DNA of 64,000 bases, taken from the NCBI RefSeq assembly GCF_963678635.1, contig NC_087063.1:41986759-42050758 (forward strand), read 5' to 3'. The notes under the pieces were generated by a model, which worked only from the letters and a program-made list of their open reading frames with translations, searched no databases and was not told where the DNA came from. Below, piece by piece: positions 43,923-55,388 of the stretch (positions are counted from its first letter, which is position 1; each line of letters starts with the position of its first letter). The stretch comes from Symsagittifera roscoffensis. Its lineage: Eukaryota > Xenacoelomorpha > Acoela > Convolutidae. The translations under genes were made by a program, and so were the position numbers.

Positions 43923-44655
43923 CAATGCTGATTTAAATTATCCGGACAAAACGAACAAAACTTGAATTTTCAAACGCGTTTTTCTCAAATTGGGTTAAGA
44001 TTCGACAAAAAGTGAAGAGGACAAAAGTTGCTTAGAATTTCACAAGAATTAATATGGTGCCATTTTTTCTCCAAAATTGTCAACAAAAATTCTACCCCAA
44101 AAATGGGTCATTTTGGCTTTTTTCAATTAATCAAAAATTACGCTGAAACTACTTTGTTAATTGAAATGAAAATTATATCACATGAAGCCTCTTACGCAGC
44201 TCAACAAAGTTTAAGAAGGGTTAAATTTCCAAAAATTTGCGCAAATTGTTTAAAATTTATTTTTAAACAGAGATTCTGGGTTTTATATAGTAAAAATCAC
44301 ATTTATTGACTATTAAGTGAAAATTTTTTTCATTTATACTGGTTTTTGGAGATTTAACCCTTCTTAAACTTTGTTGAACTGCGTAATAGGCTTCCTGTGA
44401 TATAATTTTCATATCAATTAGCAAAGTAGTTTCAGCGTAATTTTTGATTAATTGAAAAAAACCAAAATGACCCATTTTTTGGGTAGCATTTTTGTTAAGA
44501 ATTTCGGCAAAAAAATGGCACCATATTAATTCTGGTGAAATTCTAAGCAACTTTTGTCCTCTTCACTTTTTGTCTAATCTTAACCCAACTTGAGAAAAAC
44601 GCGTTTGAAAATTCAAGTTTTGTTCGTTTCGTCCGGATAATTTAAATCACCACTG
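43923..44655. mobile_element. Tc1/mariner-type MITE with long terminal inverted repeats
   Basis: The arms are about 330 bp long. The right end, inverted, reads CAGTGGTGATTTAAATTATC and the left end CAATGCTGATTTAAATTATC. Both are bounded by TA (43921-43922 and 44656-44657), as for Tc1/mariner insertion. The two arms encode near-identical peptides on opposite strands (HFGFFQLIKNYAETTLLI), which is a by-product of the palindrome. No transposase. Confidence 0.75.
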
Positions 44656-44682
44656 TACAATGATTCTCAAGTTTAAAAAAAA

Positions 44683-44770
44683 ATTTTTTTTTCTTTCAAT
44701 TTTTACAATGTCATCATTGTGTGTGTTTTTTTCTTTCAATTTTTACAATGTCATCATTGTGTGTGTTAAA
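44683..44770 (+). repeat. 51-bp direct duplication
   Basis: TTTTTCTTTCAATTTTTACA followed by ATGTCATCATTGTGTGTGTT occurs twice in tandem. Confidence 0.8.
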
Positions 44771-44887
44771 TCTTTTTCAATTAAAATCATAACATTTGTT
44801 AAGTTAAAATCCTTAATTTTTGAAGACTAAGAGAAAAGTTGTGCAAATGTGGATGATTTTGTCTCCACCTAAACGACTGAATCAAAA

Positions 44888-45412
44888 CAAGACTGCTCGT
44901 ATATCGTACAAAACCTAAATGTTCCGGCTGCCCCCAATCCGTATCGAATAGTTTTTAGGAAAAGAAAATTTCAAAAAACTATCACTTTTGGACAAAATCA
45001 AAAATCAAGTGTAAAAATTTGAGTCTTTCAAAATTCATATGAACAATTAGCTAGCCTCAATTCAATTTGGAACAAATTTTTTGTGCGGGATAATTCGAAA
45101 CGCAAAAATAACTCTCGTTCCTTTTTTCTATGAAATGCTTATTTCGGTAACAACTTCAAAAAACACATAAATTATTCCAGAGCATGGTCAAATTGACAAT
45201 TTTCAAACTCGCAGAAGTTTGCAAATAACAACTGGAAATAGAACGTCTTTTTATATTTGATTCTAAAGTTTTAAAGAGTTAATATTTTTTAAGCTGTAAA
45301 AAAATTGTTTTTTTTTGGTCTTAAACTAATATTTCGATTGCCGAAAACTGACTGAATTGAAAAAAAACACCCCAAGCATAAATTTCCGTTTCCTTAGAAA
45401 GTCGGAAAAATA
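44888..45412 (-). mobile_element. Family A repeat, diverged minus copy
   Basis: The ends are recognisable (CAAGACTGCTCGTATATCG on the left, AGAAAGTCGGAAAAATAA on the right). The interior is strongly diverged and the terminal hairpin is broken. Confidence 0.55.
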
Positions 45413-45835
45413 ATTGCTGTTTTGCAATTAGTAATAGTTAATCGTCGTTGAACTTTTCAGTTGAGACACTTTTCATTTTGCCTCATAATTAGAGAAAAGA
45501 AACAAAAATGAGTCTGCGTGATTGAAACATATTCTATGCAATTAACTTCCGTTAGATGGTAAGACTGGAACAAGTGCAACTTTATTGAAAAAAAAAATCA
45601 TTCAGTTTGAATGTCAATTATGCCAGTCAATTAGAAGTGTTGCTGAAATTTTCTGATGAGAAAAAATAATAGCCACACATACTGCGAACTTACCCTTGTG
45701 GCGGCATATTCTACTGCTAGCTTTTTTGGAAAGGCATCAAGCTTTTAGTAGATACAAGTGAGATTCAGTGACGGAGATTTAGATCTATGCGTTAAAAGTA
45801 CGCCGGGGTGTCAACTGAAGTTTGGCAATATTTTT

Positions 45836-46380
45836 CATTACGACTTTCATAACATAAGTAACGGAATATTTGAGCTCGGGTGGATTTTTTTTTCAGTCAA
45901 ATTTCGGTTTTTTAACTAGCTATTTTTGACCGAATCTTTCAGTAATATCAATCGAGTTATATCAATTGAACGATAATGTTTCTTTGAACTTAAGTTGAAA
46001 AATTTTTTCAACTGTGATCATTTTTCTGTAAAATTATGGGGTTTTAAAGTTATGGGGGTTATGGCCAAGTCGGGACAACTAACCTGCGATATAATTCGCG
46101 CTATTAACGCGTAGGCAGAGATTCAATCCGTCTTAGACATCGATCAAATTGGTTGAAGGAAACTTATTTGCCCTGATTGATCTGTTACTAGGAGCAAAAT
46201 CTATCAGTTAGTACTTTATAAGATGTGTAGGGGAATAATTTTCACAAAAAAGTGAAGTTCTTTAAAAAAAAATAGTTTTATTTTATTACATTTATTTTCT
46301 TTCACGTTTCTGGTTCCTCTATAGACCTTAAAAGGCAATCGAAACATTCAGAATTTCGCCCTGGTACGAGCAGTTTTGTT
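45836..46380 (+). mobile_element. Family A repeat, plus copy
   Basis: The core ATTCGCGCTATTAACGCGTA and the end TTTCGCCCTGGTACGAGCAG are present. The left hairpin is damaged (CTTTCATAACATAAG). Intronic. Confidence 0.65.
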
Positions 46381-46448
46381 TCTATTATAAATCAGCTCTG
46401 TTCTGTTATTCAATTTAAAACTAGTGAGAACTTTTCATCCACAATTTT

Positions 46449-46977
46449 TTGTTCCGAATTTCGTAGCGAAACTAAAGGAATATTTGTGCTCGGTTGGCTT
46501 TTTTTCTTCAGACAAATTTCGGCTTTTTAGCAAACCGTTTTTGACAGATTTTTCATAATATCCTTCAATGTATTCTTGTCCTGAGCTTAAAACTGAAAAA
46601 AAAATTATTTCACCTGTGAAAATTTTTTGTAGATTTTAGGGGGGTTTAAAGGTAGCCATTTTCGACAAATTGGGACAATTGACGAGCGATACATTTCGCG
46701 CTGTTAACGCGTGAGCGGAGTTTTAATCGAAATTAAAAATCGTTCCAAATTGATTGAAGGAAATTTATTTGTCATAATTTATTGGTTACTAGGAGCGAAA
46801 ACTATCACTTAGAACTTTATATGGTGTCTGGGGGATAATTTTCACAACAAATCTCAAATTTATTTTTTTTTTCAATTTATTTTTTCTACATTTGATTATT
46901 TCATTGTAATACTGCTCCATAGACCTTAAGCGCAGTCGGAATATTTAGGGACTCGCCCTGATACGAGCAGTCTTGTT
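46449..46977 (+). mobile_element. Family A repeat, plus copy
   Basis: It runs from TTGTTCCGAATTTCGTAGCG to ACTCGCCCTGATACGAGCAG and TCTTG. It is about 70 bp downstream of the previous copy in the same orientation. Confidence 0.65.
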
Positions 46978-47359
46978 AAAGTTTGCGAGCAAAGCTCTGA
47001 ATAAGGCTTAAACAATTTTTTCAAAATTTCTTGGAATAATTTGGTTTTCACCTAATCATTAAGTTTTATTAGGTTTAGCCGAGTATTTATATCATTGTTA
47101 TTTGAACGTTTTTTTTTTCAGTTTTCCAACACACGAATAACAGAAATTCAGAAAAAAATCATCTTTCCAAGTTTAAAAATCAAATCTGCAAGTGTCAGCC
47201 ATCGAAATTTTGGGAGGAAACTCACAGCTGAAAAACAACGTTTTATCACGCCGCAGCCATGCTTATTTTTTCAACGTTCACCTGGGTGACGAAAAAGAAT
47301 GTAAAAACAATTTCATACATTGTTTTTCTCACACTGGCTTCAATATTGGAAATTTCTAC

Positions 47360-47547
47360 CTGGTGCAAGTTTTCTTTTTCCTTGTCTTCCTGGATGTCTG
47401 ATATGTTGAGGACCCTGCATTCATGATGGCTAACGTTTTTAACTGGTAGACTAGCCAGGTGCATTGGGCCGTCCGCATGGGCCACAGGAAGTCTGTCGCG
47501 AGCGGGCGGAATTGTGGAGAGACTCATCCGCAGATACAGGCTCGGGT
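47360..47547 (-). CDS. Type I membrane protein, penultimate exon
   Basis: Acceptor CTTCTTTTAG and donor CACCAG|GTAGAA bound 188 nt (phase 1 in, phase 0 out). The product PSLYLRMSLSTIPPARDRLP, then HHECRVLNISDIQEDKEKEN, ends just before the transmembrane exon. NVSH and NISD are possible N-glycosylation sites, consistent with an extracellular position. Confidence 0.7.
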
Positions 47548-47920
47548 CTAAAAGAAGCAAGATGCTCAATTTAAATTTTATCAAATCATTAAAATGTCTT
47601 AACTTAATCTCTCAAAACCAGCTTTTGTTAATGAATGCTGTTGTTACTCTTTCATCGTTGAATCTGAGGTAGAAACTCGCAAGTATTTTTTGATGACTAA
47701 TTATGAAGCTGGTTTGCTCGAATGCCACACACCCCACATTTTTTCTACTCCACCTGTACTACTTTTGTTTTTTTTTACGCCACGTTTTTCTACTTAAGTA
47801 TCGATTTTCTCGACTGAAGCAAAAATGCTCTCGACTAATTCGGCCAAAATTGGGCGTATGTTTCGATTTTTTTTCTACTAAATCAAATTCTTTGCTCACT
47901 AAATCGAAAATTAATTTTAC

Positions 47921-48138
47921 CTTCGATGAAATCGCTAAACTTTTCATCTACTCCAGTGTACATGCACATGAGAAACGGGGGCAGTTCTTCGGCAGTGAAA
48001 TTGGCCTGTTGTGATTGTGAGAACATGAATTCAGTTGTACTGTGCCCATAGTTTGGAAACATTTTGTCACCATGTTCAATCCAGAGTTCGATTTTCAAGC
48101 CAACCAGTTGTTGGTCAAGATGGCCTTCGGCTTCGGGC
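47921..48138 (-). CDS. Type I membrane protein, internal exon
   Basis: Acceptor TTTGTTCAACAG and donor ATCGAAG|GTAAAA bound 218 nt, phase 2 in and phase 1 out, matching the next exon. It reads PEAEGHLDQQLVGLKIELWI and later SQSQQANFTAEELPPFLMCM, with a glycosylation-type NFT. The family is not recognised. Confidence 0.65.
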
Positions 48139-48751
48139 CTGTTGAACAAAGATTAGAGACCGTTTACCCAAATTAAAGGGCCAATAGAAAAGATATGTGG
48201 GTGATTGAAACTTTTTTTAGGATTGCGTTTGAAAAAAAATGAATGGTCGGCATACTCGACTGGAGAAAGAAATCAGAATATATCTATTCTACGCCGCAGT
48301 TGGTTTCTCCGGTACAGTGGCTTTTCTGAGATGCTTGTAAGTTTTGAGCCAAGATTTGCTCCTAAAATTAAGTATAAATTGGCAAAATTATCTTCAGAAC
48401 AAAGCCGTAAAAATGAATTCAGTCATATCACTCAAAGCGACGGCCATTCCAGTAGATGGCAACCAGAACTGAAGGTAAAAGCGATCACACCTCGCCGATA
48501 TATGATACTGTACTGACTATGATCGTTTCAAAATATATATGTACAATTAAGCACTCAGGGGCCAGAAATTTTAAGTCATCAAAACAATTTGTTCTCGGAT
48601 AAGGGAAGACGCCTCTATGGAGTTGCAACCCTTCGCATTGCATCTCAAGCGATCTTATTCACCGCATCCAATATTGCCTTTCCCTACCTGGTGATATTTA
48701 AGCACTGGGGTCTTTAACGTCAATAAAAGGGGTCTACGTGATCCGTTTTAA

Positions 48752-48964
48752 CTACTCGATACTCGCAGTTACTTTTTCGTATGTTTTTCCCGAGTCGCTC
48801 TCTTTTTCTTCAGCGACCCTCGTACCAAAAGATTCTTGTTCGTAAAAACTAGTGTCTGCAGTGCATAAATTTGTGCGGCTATAATAGTGTGAATTTAGGC
48901 TATGGCTGTCCATGTTGTTTTCTGTTGGATAAAAGTCAATACGCTGCATTTCACCTTTGTGCAC
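48752..48964 (-). CDS. Candidate terminal exon, acidic hydrophilic tail
   Basis: It is open on the minus strand from a stop upstream of 48964 to TAG at 48752. It has RIDFYPTENNMDSHSLNSHY and ends RVAEEKESDSGKTYEKVTAS-IE. The composition is that of a disordered cytoplasmic tail. A stop codon rules it out as an internal exon of the membrane-protein gene; it may be an alternative end or another gene. The acceptor is unclear. Confidence 0.35.
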   Translation of the reverse strand: MHKGEMQRIDFYPTENNMDSHSLNSHYYSRTNLCTADTSFYEQESFGTRVAEEKESDSGKTYEKVTASIE

Positions 48965-49245
48965 AAAAATTCAAACAGCAATTTTCAGAAAAACCAAAAT
49001 TGAAAGGTTATTTTCCCATGGTTTTGGCGAGAGGATTCGATAGGTCAGCTCTAAACCTTTAGCGAAACATAACGGAGTAAGATAATTAGCGCTAATTAGT
49101 TTTATTCCGAAGTAAATGGCACAAAAAAAACCTTAAACTTTTATAAAGCGAAGAGGAATATTAAATGATCCATAAACGCAGTTTTTGGTCTCTGTATCCA
49201 CGGGTACTAAGAAGTCAGTTGCGCAATGAAAAAACGAAAAAATAA

Positions 49246-49480
49246 TTAGGGGGAGCGGTGGTGAAGTGGTTACGTCTCCGCCTCTCAATCGGATGTTCGA
49301 GGCCCACCATGATCCGTGCTCGTTGCTTGAGGGTGAAGCAACATTACCCAGCCCAGAAAAATAAACAAAATAATTATAATAATTGCAAGTAGTTCTTAAA
49401 CAGGGGCACTACAGCGGTTCGCCGTGATGAGCTGTACAGCTCTTGTGTTGGTCCTTTCCCCCGTGGATAAATGATCTTAA
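49246..49480 (+). mobile_element. tRNA-derived SINE, second family
   Basis: GGAGCGGTGGTGAAGTGGTT (box A-like) and GGATGTTCGAGGCCCACC (box B-like) are about 30 bp apart, followed by a non-tRNA body ending near CCCGTGGATAAATGATC. The body differs from the SINE at 1.2 kb. Target duplications were not resolved. Confidence 0.55.
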
Positions 49481-49818
49481 TTGTCTCAATATATATTTTT
49501 ATTTGATTGAGGAGAGCTCGAAGCCTGTTTGGTAAGAAAAAAAAACAATTCAATTCTTTCGACAAGACACAGAAGCCTCAGAAAAATCTAGATCTGTTCA
49601 TTTCTTTCTAATTTAATGCTTTAGGCAGTTATCTGAGATGCTGGTACACATGCTGAATCAAGATTGGTTAGAAAAGTTAAAAATTTGGTTTTAATGACTG
49701 TTCTGTTAAGGAGCCATCCCGTTTGAACCTTTTCATCACAACTATAGCAGTGTTAGCCATTCAACTGTCAGAAACAAAGAAATAATGTAATAGTTCTATA
49801 TTCACTTGAAATGAACAC

Positions 49819-49944
49819 CAGTGAGGCAGATCTGGCTTTTCTCCTCCCACACAAACACAGATCCGCTGTCAGTCCTCAGTTCCGAGAAGTTCAAACTGCG
49901 TCCAGCAAACTCCATGCTGCGGCTACATTGGTCTCCTCTTACCA
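49819..49944 (-). CDS. Probable upstream exon of the membrane-protein gene
   Basis: The acceptor ATATTTTCAG and donor CTCACTG|GTGTTC bound 126 nt (phase 1 in and out). The product VRGDQCSRSMEFAGRSLNFS then SGSVFVWEEKSQICLTG looks extracellular, with two cysteines and an NFS site. Its phase does not fit directly onto the 48138 exon (phase 2), so at least one exon between them has not been found. Confidence 0.45.
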
Positions 49945-50194
49945 CTGAAAATATCGCGAAAAAAACTTTTGTACAAATTTTTTATTTTCAAATTAGAAAG
50001 GTATTTTTAAGAACTGAATGTATAGAATTTTCGTTTCTTTTGCTGCACTTCATCAAACTGTCTTTAAAATCGGCTAAGAATCACGAGTAGTTTGACTGTT
50101 GATTTTGAATTTTTGAGCTCAATTTGTCAGTATCATTCAGGTTATTTGGTTAATCCGTCAAAACAAAAAGCGCGTTATATCTAGCGTAAATGAA

Positions 50195-50260
50195 AACAAA
50201 AGTAACTGGTTGCCGTGCAAGTAAGTAGCCCAGTGAGTTACGACCACATTCATAAAAAAA
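50195..50260 (-). mobile_element. Family B 3'-end fragment
   Basis: GGTTGCCGTGCAAGTAAGTA followed by GCCCAGTGAGTTACGACCAC resembles the family B terminus with a damaged hairpin. From 50260 to 51430 no gene is recognised; the long plus frame at 50777-51151 has no known pattern. Confidence 0.4.
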
Positions 50261-51439
50261 CGTTTTTTTTTGTTTAAAACGAAACCGTTACGTTTGTGTA
50301 TGATGCAATGAAAGGCTACAAAATCATTTAAAAAATTTAATCTATACCTTTTGTCTTCAAAAAAAAGAATGCCAAGGAGGACGAACAAAAATCGAGAACA
50401 AATATGAGAAAACTTTTTGCTTTTCTATTTTTTTTTAGAGTTTTTTTTATCATCAAGAAAACGCGAAAAAAATCATCAGAAATTTTTTGCCGTATTCAAA
50501 CAACGTTTTTCACGGCCTGAATTTTATTCTTTTTTAATACCACTCGCGCTCTTTTTACTAGTTTTAAATTATTCTAAAATAAAAAACGTTTCCAACCGAT
50601 GTTTCGCAACTCTAAGAAAAATTTGATTTTTTTGATGTTCACTTTTTCCCTTTACACAAATGCAAGTAAAAAGCGACATATTGGAGAAATACGATTGAAC
50701 AATTTCTACTGGGAAAAATTATTTTGTCGCAAATGCAAGGCAGTAAAAAGATACTGGTAACAATAGCGCTCTGTTTATGACAAAAAAGCCCATAATAATA
50801 AAAAAGTCATGTATATTTTCTCAATTGCGAGCACAAATTAACTGCAATCAAAGAACTAATCGCTGCATAAAATTACAAACACCTACATATAAATGCGAAT
50901 TAATTAGAAGCAAGCGTTACAAATTTGGAGCACTTTTTGACCACATTTTTTTAATCAATAAGCTCTCTATCAGAATCAGTCAGTCATTTATCACATGTTT
51001 GCGTTTTGAGAAAAGACAAAAAGTTTGTGTTCAGGGAGCTTTTTCTAAAGTAATTTCGGTTTCCAACGTTGATGCCCACAGCTCAAAAATCATAAAGTAT
51101 ATCGTTTTGACCATTTTGCACATTTTGGAAGTTTGCGAACTGTCAATTTAGGCTATTTGGTATAATGAAATCCATCGAGTAAGGATGGAAGCAGAGAATG
51201 AAGAAGGCGAAAGCAAGAGGTGAGCAGAAGCTGCAGGCAGAGGAAGTGTCTGCGCTTCAAAGACAGGGGTGAGGAGAGTGTGATTTGTTTTGCTTTGTTT
51301 CATTACTCGTGGCTTGCAAAACATGACCACAGTTCTTTTACCTGCTGTTTGGCTCAGCAAAAGGTAAAAAAAAAGAAAACTTACTTGGAAATTATAAAGA
51401 AAAGATCAATTCTATTCTAAGTTGAGGTCAACAGGGTGG

Positions 51440-52560
51440 TAAGGGAGATAGAGCCAATGAATGACAAAAACGGTTCATGCCCATGTTGCCACAGGATAGT
51501 AACATATAGATCAAAAAGAGGTGAATGCGAGGGTTGCCGAAACTGATATCATCTAAAATGCGGAAAAATATCCCATGATGCGTACGCATCAATAATCGAG
51601 ATAGTCTGGTACTATGAATGCTGCTGCCGCGCTAAGAACAACAAGAAGGATACTCCACAAGTTAATTTTTTCCTCAGGTATGTGGATGACATTGTTAGAA
51701 CAGTCATAGGTGAGCCGAGTGATGTACTCGATGGCGCCAATTCTCTTCTTCCAAATCTGCAGTTCGCTCTAGAGGAAACTAATTCAAAGGGGAATTTGCC
51801 GTTCCTGGATTTAAACATAAAAGTATCGCAGAATAGGGGGTAACCTGCATTTGGTTTCAGAAACCAACAGATACTGGGACTATACTGAATTATAGAAGCT
51901 GCGCCCCAACTCAGTACAAGCGTAGTGTTATCAAAGGCACTGTACACCGAGTTTTTTTGGGAGCAATTTGATAGGGCTATGGAAACAATAGGGCTGAAAA
52001 ACCAGTACCCTGAAAATTGATTCGCAAAGGTGGCGGCAGACGCCTTGTGCAAAATCATCGAGGGTAAGGGCAAGCCCCCTGGATAGTGAGAGGAGTTTGT
52101 CAACTCAATCACCAAGGAATGTGAAGCCTCCAATGCTGATGGTGTACTCTCTAGGTAACCAAAGCCAATATTCTGCAAGTAGAATACAAAATTTAACTAA
52201 CTTTCAAGTGGTTTGCACCACAAGAAAACTAAAATCATGTTTACCATCACTAAAGTCAAATTTTTCTTATGACCTCTAGTCAAGAATGGTTTAAAAACAC
52301 TCATGTTGTGGATGCAATTCCACCTATGCTGGACAAACTGTTCGACATTTGACCTCTAGAAGTGAGGAACATAAGAAAGCAGACTCACCGGTAGGCCTCC
52401 ACCTTCAGCAATGTAGTTTTGAGGGAAGTAGCGAAGATCTTTTTTTGAGAAATTACAGATAGATCAAACAACCAAACAAAATTGTTAACACTAGAGGCAA
52501 TACATATCCGCAAAGAGAAACCGGGCTTGAACACGAATTTTTACTGAAAATCTAGTCTTA
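51440..52560 (+). pseudogene. Penelope-like element with PHD-like finger, YVDD RT core and GIY-YIG tail
   Basis: From 51457 the frame has NGSCPCCHRIVTYRSKRGEC, EGC, YHLKC and a Cys-rich end (WYYECCC). This is a PHD-like finger with one Trp turned into a stop. FFLRYVDDIVRTVIGEPSDV follows directly, then LPNLQFALEET and LPFLDLNIKVS. In other frames come FQKPTDTGTILNYRSCAPTQ and YKRSVIKGTVHRVF. Near 52310 comes STYAGQTVRHLTSRSEEHKK, a GIY-YIG endonuclease core, and near 52490 LLTLEAIHIRKEKPGLNTN. RT motifs A and B are absent, so the copy is 5' truncated close to the finger. It carries several frameshifts. Confidence 0.85.
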
Positions 52561-52765
52561 AAATGTTTTTGGTTTTATTTAAAATGTACCTGTTTAAATG
52601 CAAATTATGACTCATAAACTTCCAGACAAAATAATTGAAAATTGTTTAATTAATTTTAGATTTGAAAAGCATTTTAATTTGAATAAAAATTTAGAAGTCA
52701 ACTGTGATTGGCTATTGTATTAACATGAAGTTTTAGGACCAAAATTTATGTGATTTATTGTAGGT

Positions 52766-52865
52766 TGATGTTTTATTGTCATTTAGAATAGTTTTTTGTA
52801 AAAATCCTGACAATGCACATAGTTGCGAAAACGTTTGAAATTTATTTTTTATGAAAATTATCTTT
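52766..52865 (+). repeat. PLE terminal segment with hammerhead-like remnant
   Basis: TTTATTGTCATTTAGAATAG, then CTGACAA (52809-52815), TGCACATAGTTGC and GAAAACGTTT. It follows the PLE reading frame by 200 bp and recurs inverted at 54915-55010. The core base G8 is A here, so ribozyme activity is unlikely. Confidence 0.5.
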
Positions 52866-52989
52866 GAGGTTTTTTTTGTCAAGATACGTGGTCTTATTGA
52901 AGAAACGTGACCCGTATCGAGTTTTATTTTCATTGCATTAACTCTAATCATCATTCTCAGTATCACCTCCATTACTAGGAAACTCAGTA

Positions 52990-54680
52990 CCAAATCAGTA
53001 ACATTTCCTTAACTGGAAACTCTTAGGATTTCCTGTACGAAAAAACTTCCTTTTCCTTGTAACAACTTTACTCGCAATATAGAACTCAAACTCTAATCCA
53101 TCCAAACTCTTCGTGAATAAAAAAACAATCCTTTTTAGAGAAGGAACCACACAAAGAGACCCATTAGCAATAGAAATATACGGGCTAGCCACTTTATCTT
53201 TAACGAAACTAGCCAACGATTACAGCCTATCAGAGAAATGGTATGCAAACGATACAGAGTTCTTGACAATATTATTGAACACGGCAATTTTTTTTGGATA
53301 TCATGTAAAAGCATTGAAATGCCAGCTCCTTGTAAAAGATTAAACAAAAACAACAAGAAGATAAAAAGTATTCAAAAATACCGAAACTGAAAAGAAGAAA
53401 GGGGCCAAAGTATTTGGTTCTGTCATAGGATCTGAGACTGAATGTAAAACTTTCTTAAAAACTCAGTTAGAAGAACATAATAAAATACTGAAAAAACTGC
53501 AAGATCGTAAAATCATCCCCACAAAACGTGTTTTTCTGTTACATCACAGAGATACAAGAAAAATTTTTGTTTTTAGCTAGAACTACCCGCAATACCACAG
53601 AAAACATGCAAACCTGCGAGAAGATACTGCAGGAAAATCTCATTCCAAAATTAATTGGTAAAGATAATATCAGCCATCTTTTTAGAGACATCGCTTCTTT
53701 GCCACTGAAAATGGGTGGTCTAAATATTAGGCTATTTTTTGACTATGAAAATTTTTTAGAATGGTCAATTAAAACATCTTCAGCCGTAGACACATACGAC
53801 TCATTAGCAGCTATATCTGAGCAAGAAAAAATCGATACAAAAATTAAAACACTTAAAACTGAACAACTTGAGCGACAATAAAAAATACGCACTTGAGCTG
53901 AAAGAGGAGCCTTGAACTTTTAGATGCACTGCCACTTAGTAGATATAAATGAAACCTGAATAAATCCGAAATCCGAGATGGATTTTATCTCAGAAATGGA
54001 TGGGAACCAACCAACAATCCACTCACATGTGCATGTGGTCAATCTTTTGACATTACCCACGCCTTTCACTGTGCAAAGGTGGATAAACCCACATGAGGCA
54101 TAACGAAATCAGAGTTACCTTTGTCACCCTCATGAGCAAGGTTTGCTTTGATGTTGAAATCGAGCCGAAACTTTAGTCGTTGCAAGGCGAGAACTTTGTC
54201 AACAATTCAACCACAACTTATGAAGACGCTCGACTAGATGTAAAAGCTAAATGATTATGGGGCTCAAGAGTTAGCCGAACCTTCTTTGATGTCAAAGTCT
54301 TCAACCCGCACGCAAATACTTCACGAAGACTAATGAAAGAAGCCTATAAGTACCACGAATGACTTAAAAAGATTCAAAATACCAGCAGAGAGTTCTACAG
54401 GTCGAACAGAGCAGCTTCTGCTCGCTCATTTTTGGCTGCACTGGTGGTGCCGCACCAGCAGCTACTCGTACTATGCAGAGCATAACTGATAAACTTAGTG
54501 AAAAAAGGCATGAAAGCTACGCAGAAACAATAAACTATATAAGAACCATGTTAAGCTGCGCGCTGCTCAGGAGCGCTATCCTTTGTATACAGTGTTGCAG
54601 ATCACTGCGTCAGACGCAATTCATAGACAATTCAATTAGTGCTTTTGTAGAGGAGGGACGGTTGAAGTAAATAGCTTTAA
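52990..54680 (+). pseudogene. Decayed reverse transcriptase with endonuclease-like C-terminus
   Basis: Near 53136 the frame has LFREGTTQRDPLAIEIYGLA (RT GxxQGDPL block), then WYANDTE where YADD is expected, and ALKCQLLVKD. After a shift come FGSVIGSETE and LPLKMGGLNI. Later GFYLRNGWEPTN and CACGQSFDITHAFHC form a zinc-ribbon-like block, and ARLDVKA-LWGSRVS-FFDVKVFNPHANT resembles a restriction-like endonuclease block. The last block, near 54500-54610, has LRSAILCIQCCRSLR. This is a known animal retroelement RT type whose superfamily name I will not guess. There are many stops. Confidence 0.75.
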
Positions 54681-54885
54681 TGACAATGCATTAAATGCTG
54701 ACTTGACCCAATTGCTGCAATATTGTTTATTGAGGTATGTATATAACAGTTTGTGCACGACCGTACCTAAACGGAAGGGCCCCTTTTATAATTTACTATT
54801 TTTTTTCCTTGTAACAACTTGTAAAGCGATGAATGGACAGTTACAAAAAAAACTTAGCATAAATGTTTCAAAGTTAACTTGATTT

Positions 54886-55020
54886 GTACATCGAGTGTAT
54901 TAGATTGAAGAAATTTTTGCTAAAAAGTAAATTTCAAACATTTTCGCAAATATGTGCATCGTCAGGATTTTTACAATAAACTAATCTAAATGACAATAAA
55001 CTCGATGTATATCGTCGAAT
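54886..55020 (-). repeat. Inverted copy of the PLE terminal segment
   Basis: The reverse complement of 54915-55005 matches 52766-52860. It holds CTGACGATGCACATATTTGC followed by GAAA (minus, 54941-54966), keeping the CUGANGA core with a weak stem II. A small pair GTACATCGAGTG / ACTCGATGTATA flanks it. The decayed RT lies between the two inverted copies. Confidence 0.6.
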
Positions 55021-55213
55021 AAGTTTATCACAAGCCTAATTGTTGTGATAAACTTATTAAATAGATTTGTTATGTTTGATGTTTGTGCCTGTATGTGGAG
55101 CGCCCTCTGAGGGATTTTAGAGACAGGTCTGTCAAGTGGCTTTCTGTGGGGAGGTGGGGAACTGGAACTGGCTTGAGGAGTCTGGTGGTGCGCCGCTGGA
55201 CCTACTGAGCTTG

Positions 55214-55297
55214 GGTGAGATTGTTCCTTGTTTTTGTTTTTTATAATTCAATTTTAAAATTTAAATTAATTTAGTTGTCTTTTTTTTATTTGCAGAT
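55214..55297 (+). other. Possible 5'-UTR intron before the PHD-RT ORF
   Basis: A donor-like TTGG|GTGAGA and an acceptor TTTTTTATTTGCAG bound about 84 bp. It is a short leader intron or chance; if spliced, the transcript start is near 55.1 kb. Confidence 0.25.
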
Positions 55298-55388
55298 TTG
55301 TAAAATTCCCACTAACCGCTTATCATGGGTTAGTTCAGTCCCCTAAAGTCCAGTCAAAATCCTTTTTTTACCTTTATGCTGCGTCAAG

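Noticed and set aside
44028-44550. Two similar 93-95-residue frames on opposite strands
   Set aside because: They are the two arms of a Tc1/mariner-type MITE; the peptide similarity follows from the inverted repeat.
48205-48516. 103-codon plus frame with a donor-like GAAG|GTAAAA
   Set aside because: No acceptor or neighbouring plus-strand exon fits, and the surrounding gene is on the minus strand; kept out for lack of support.
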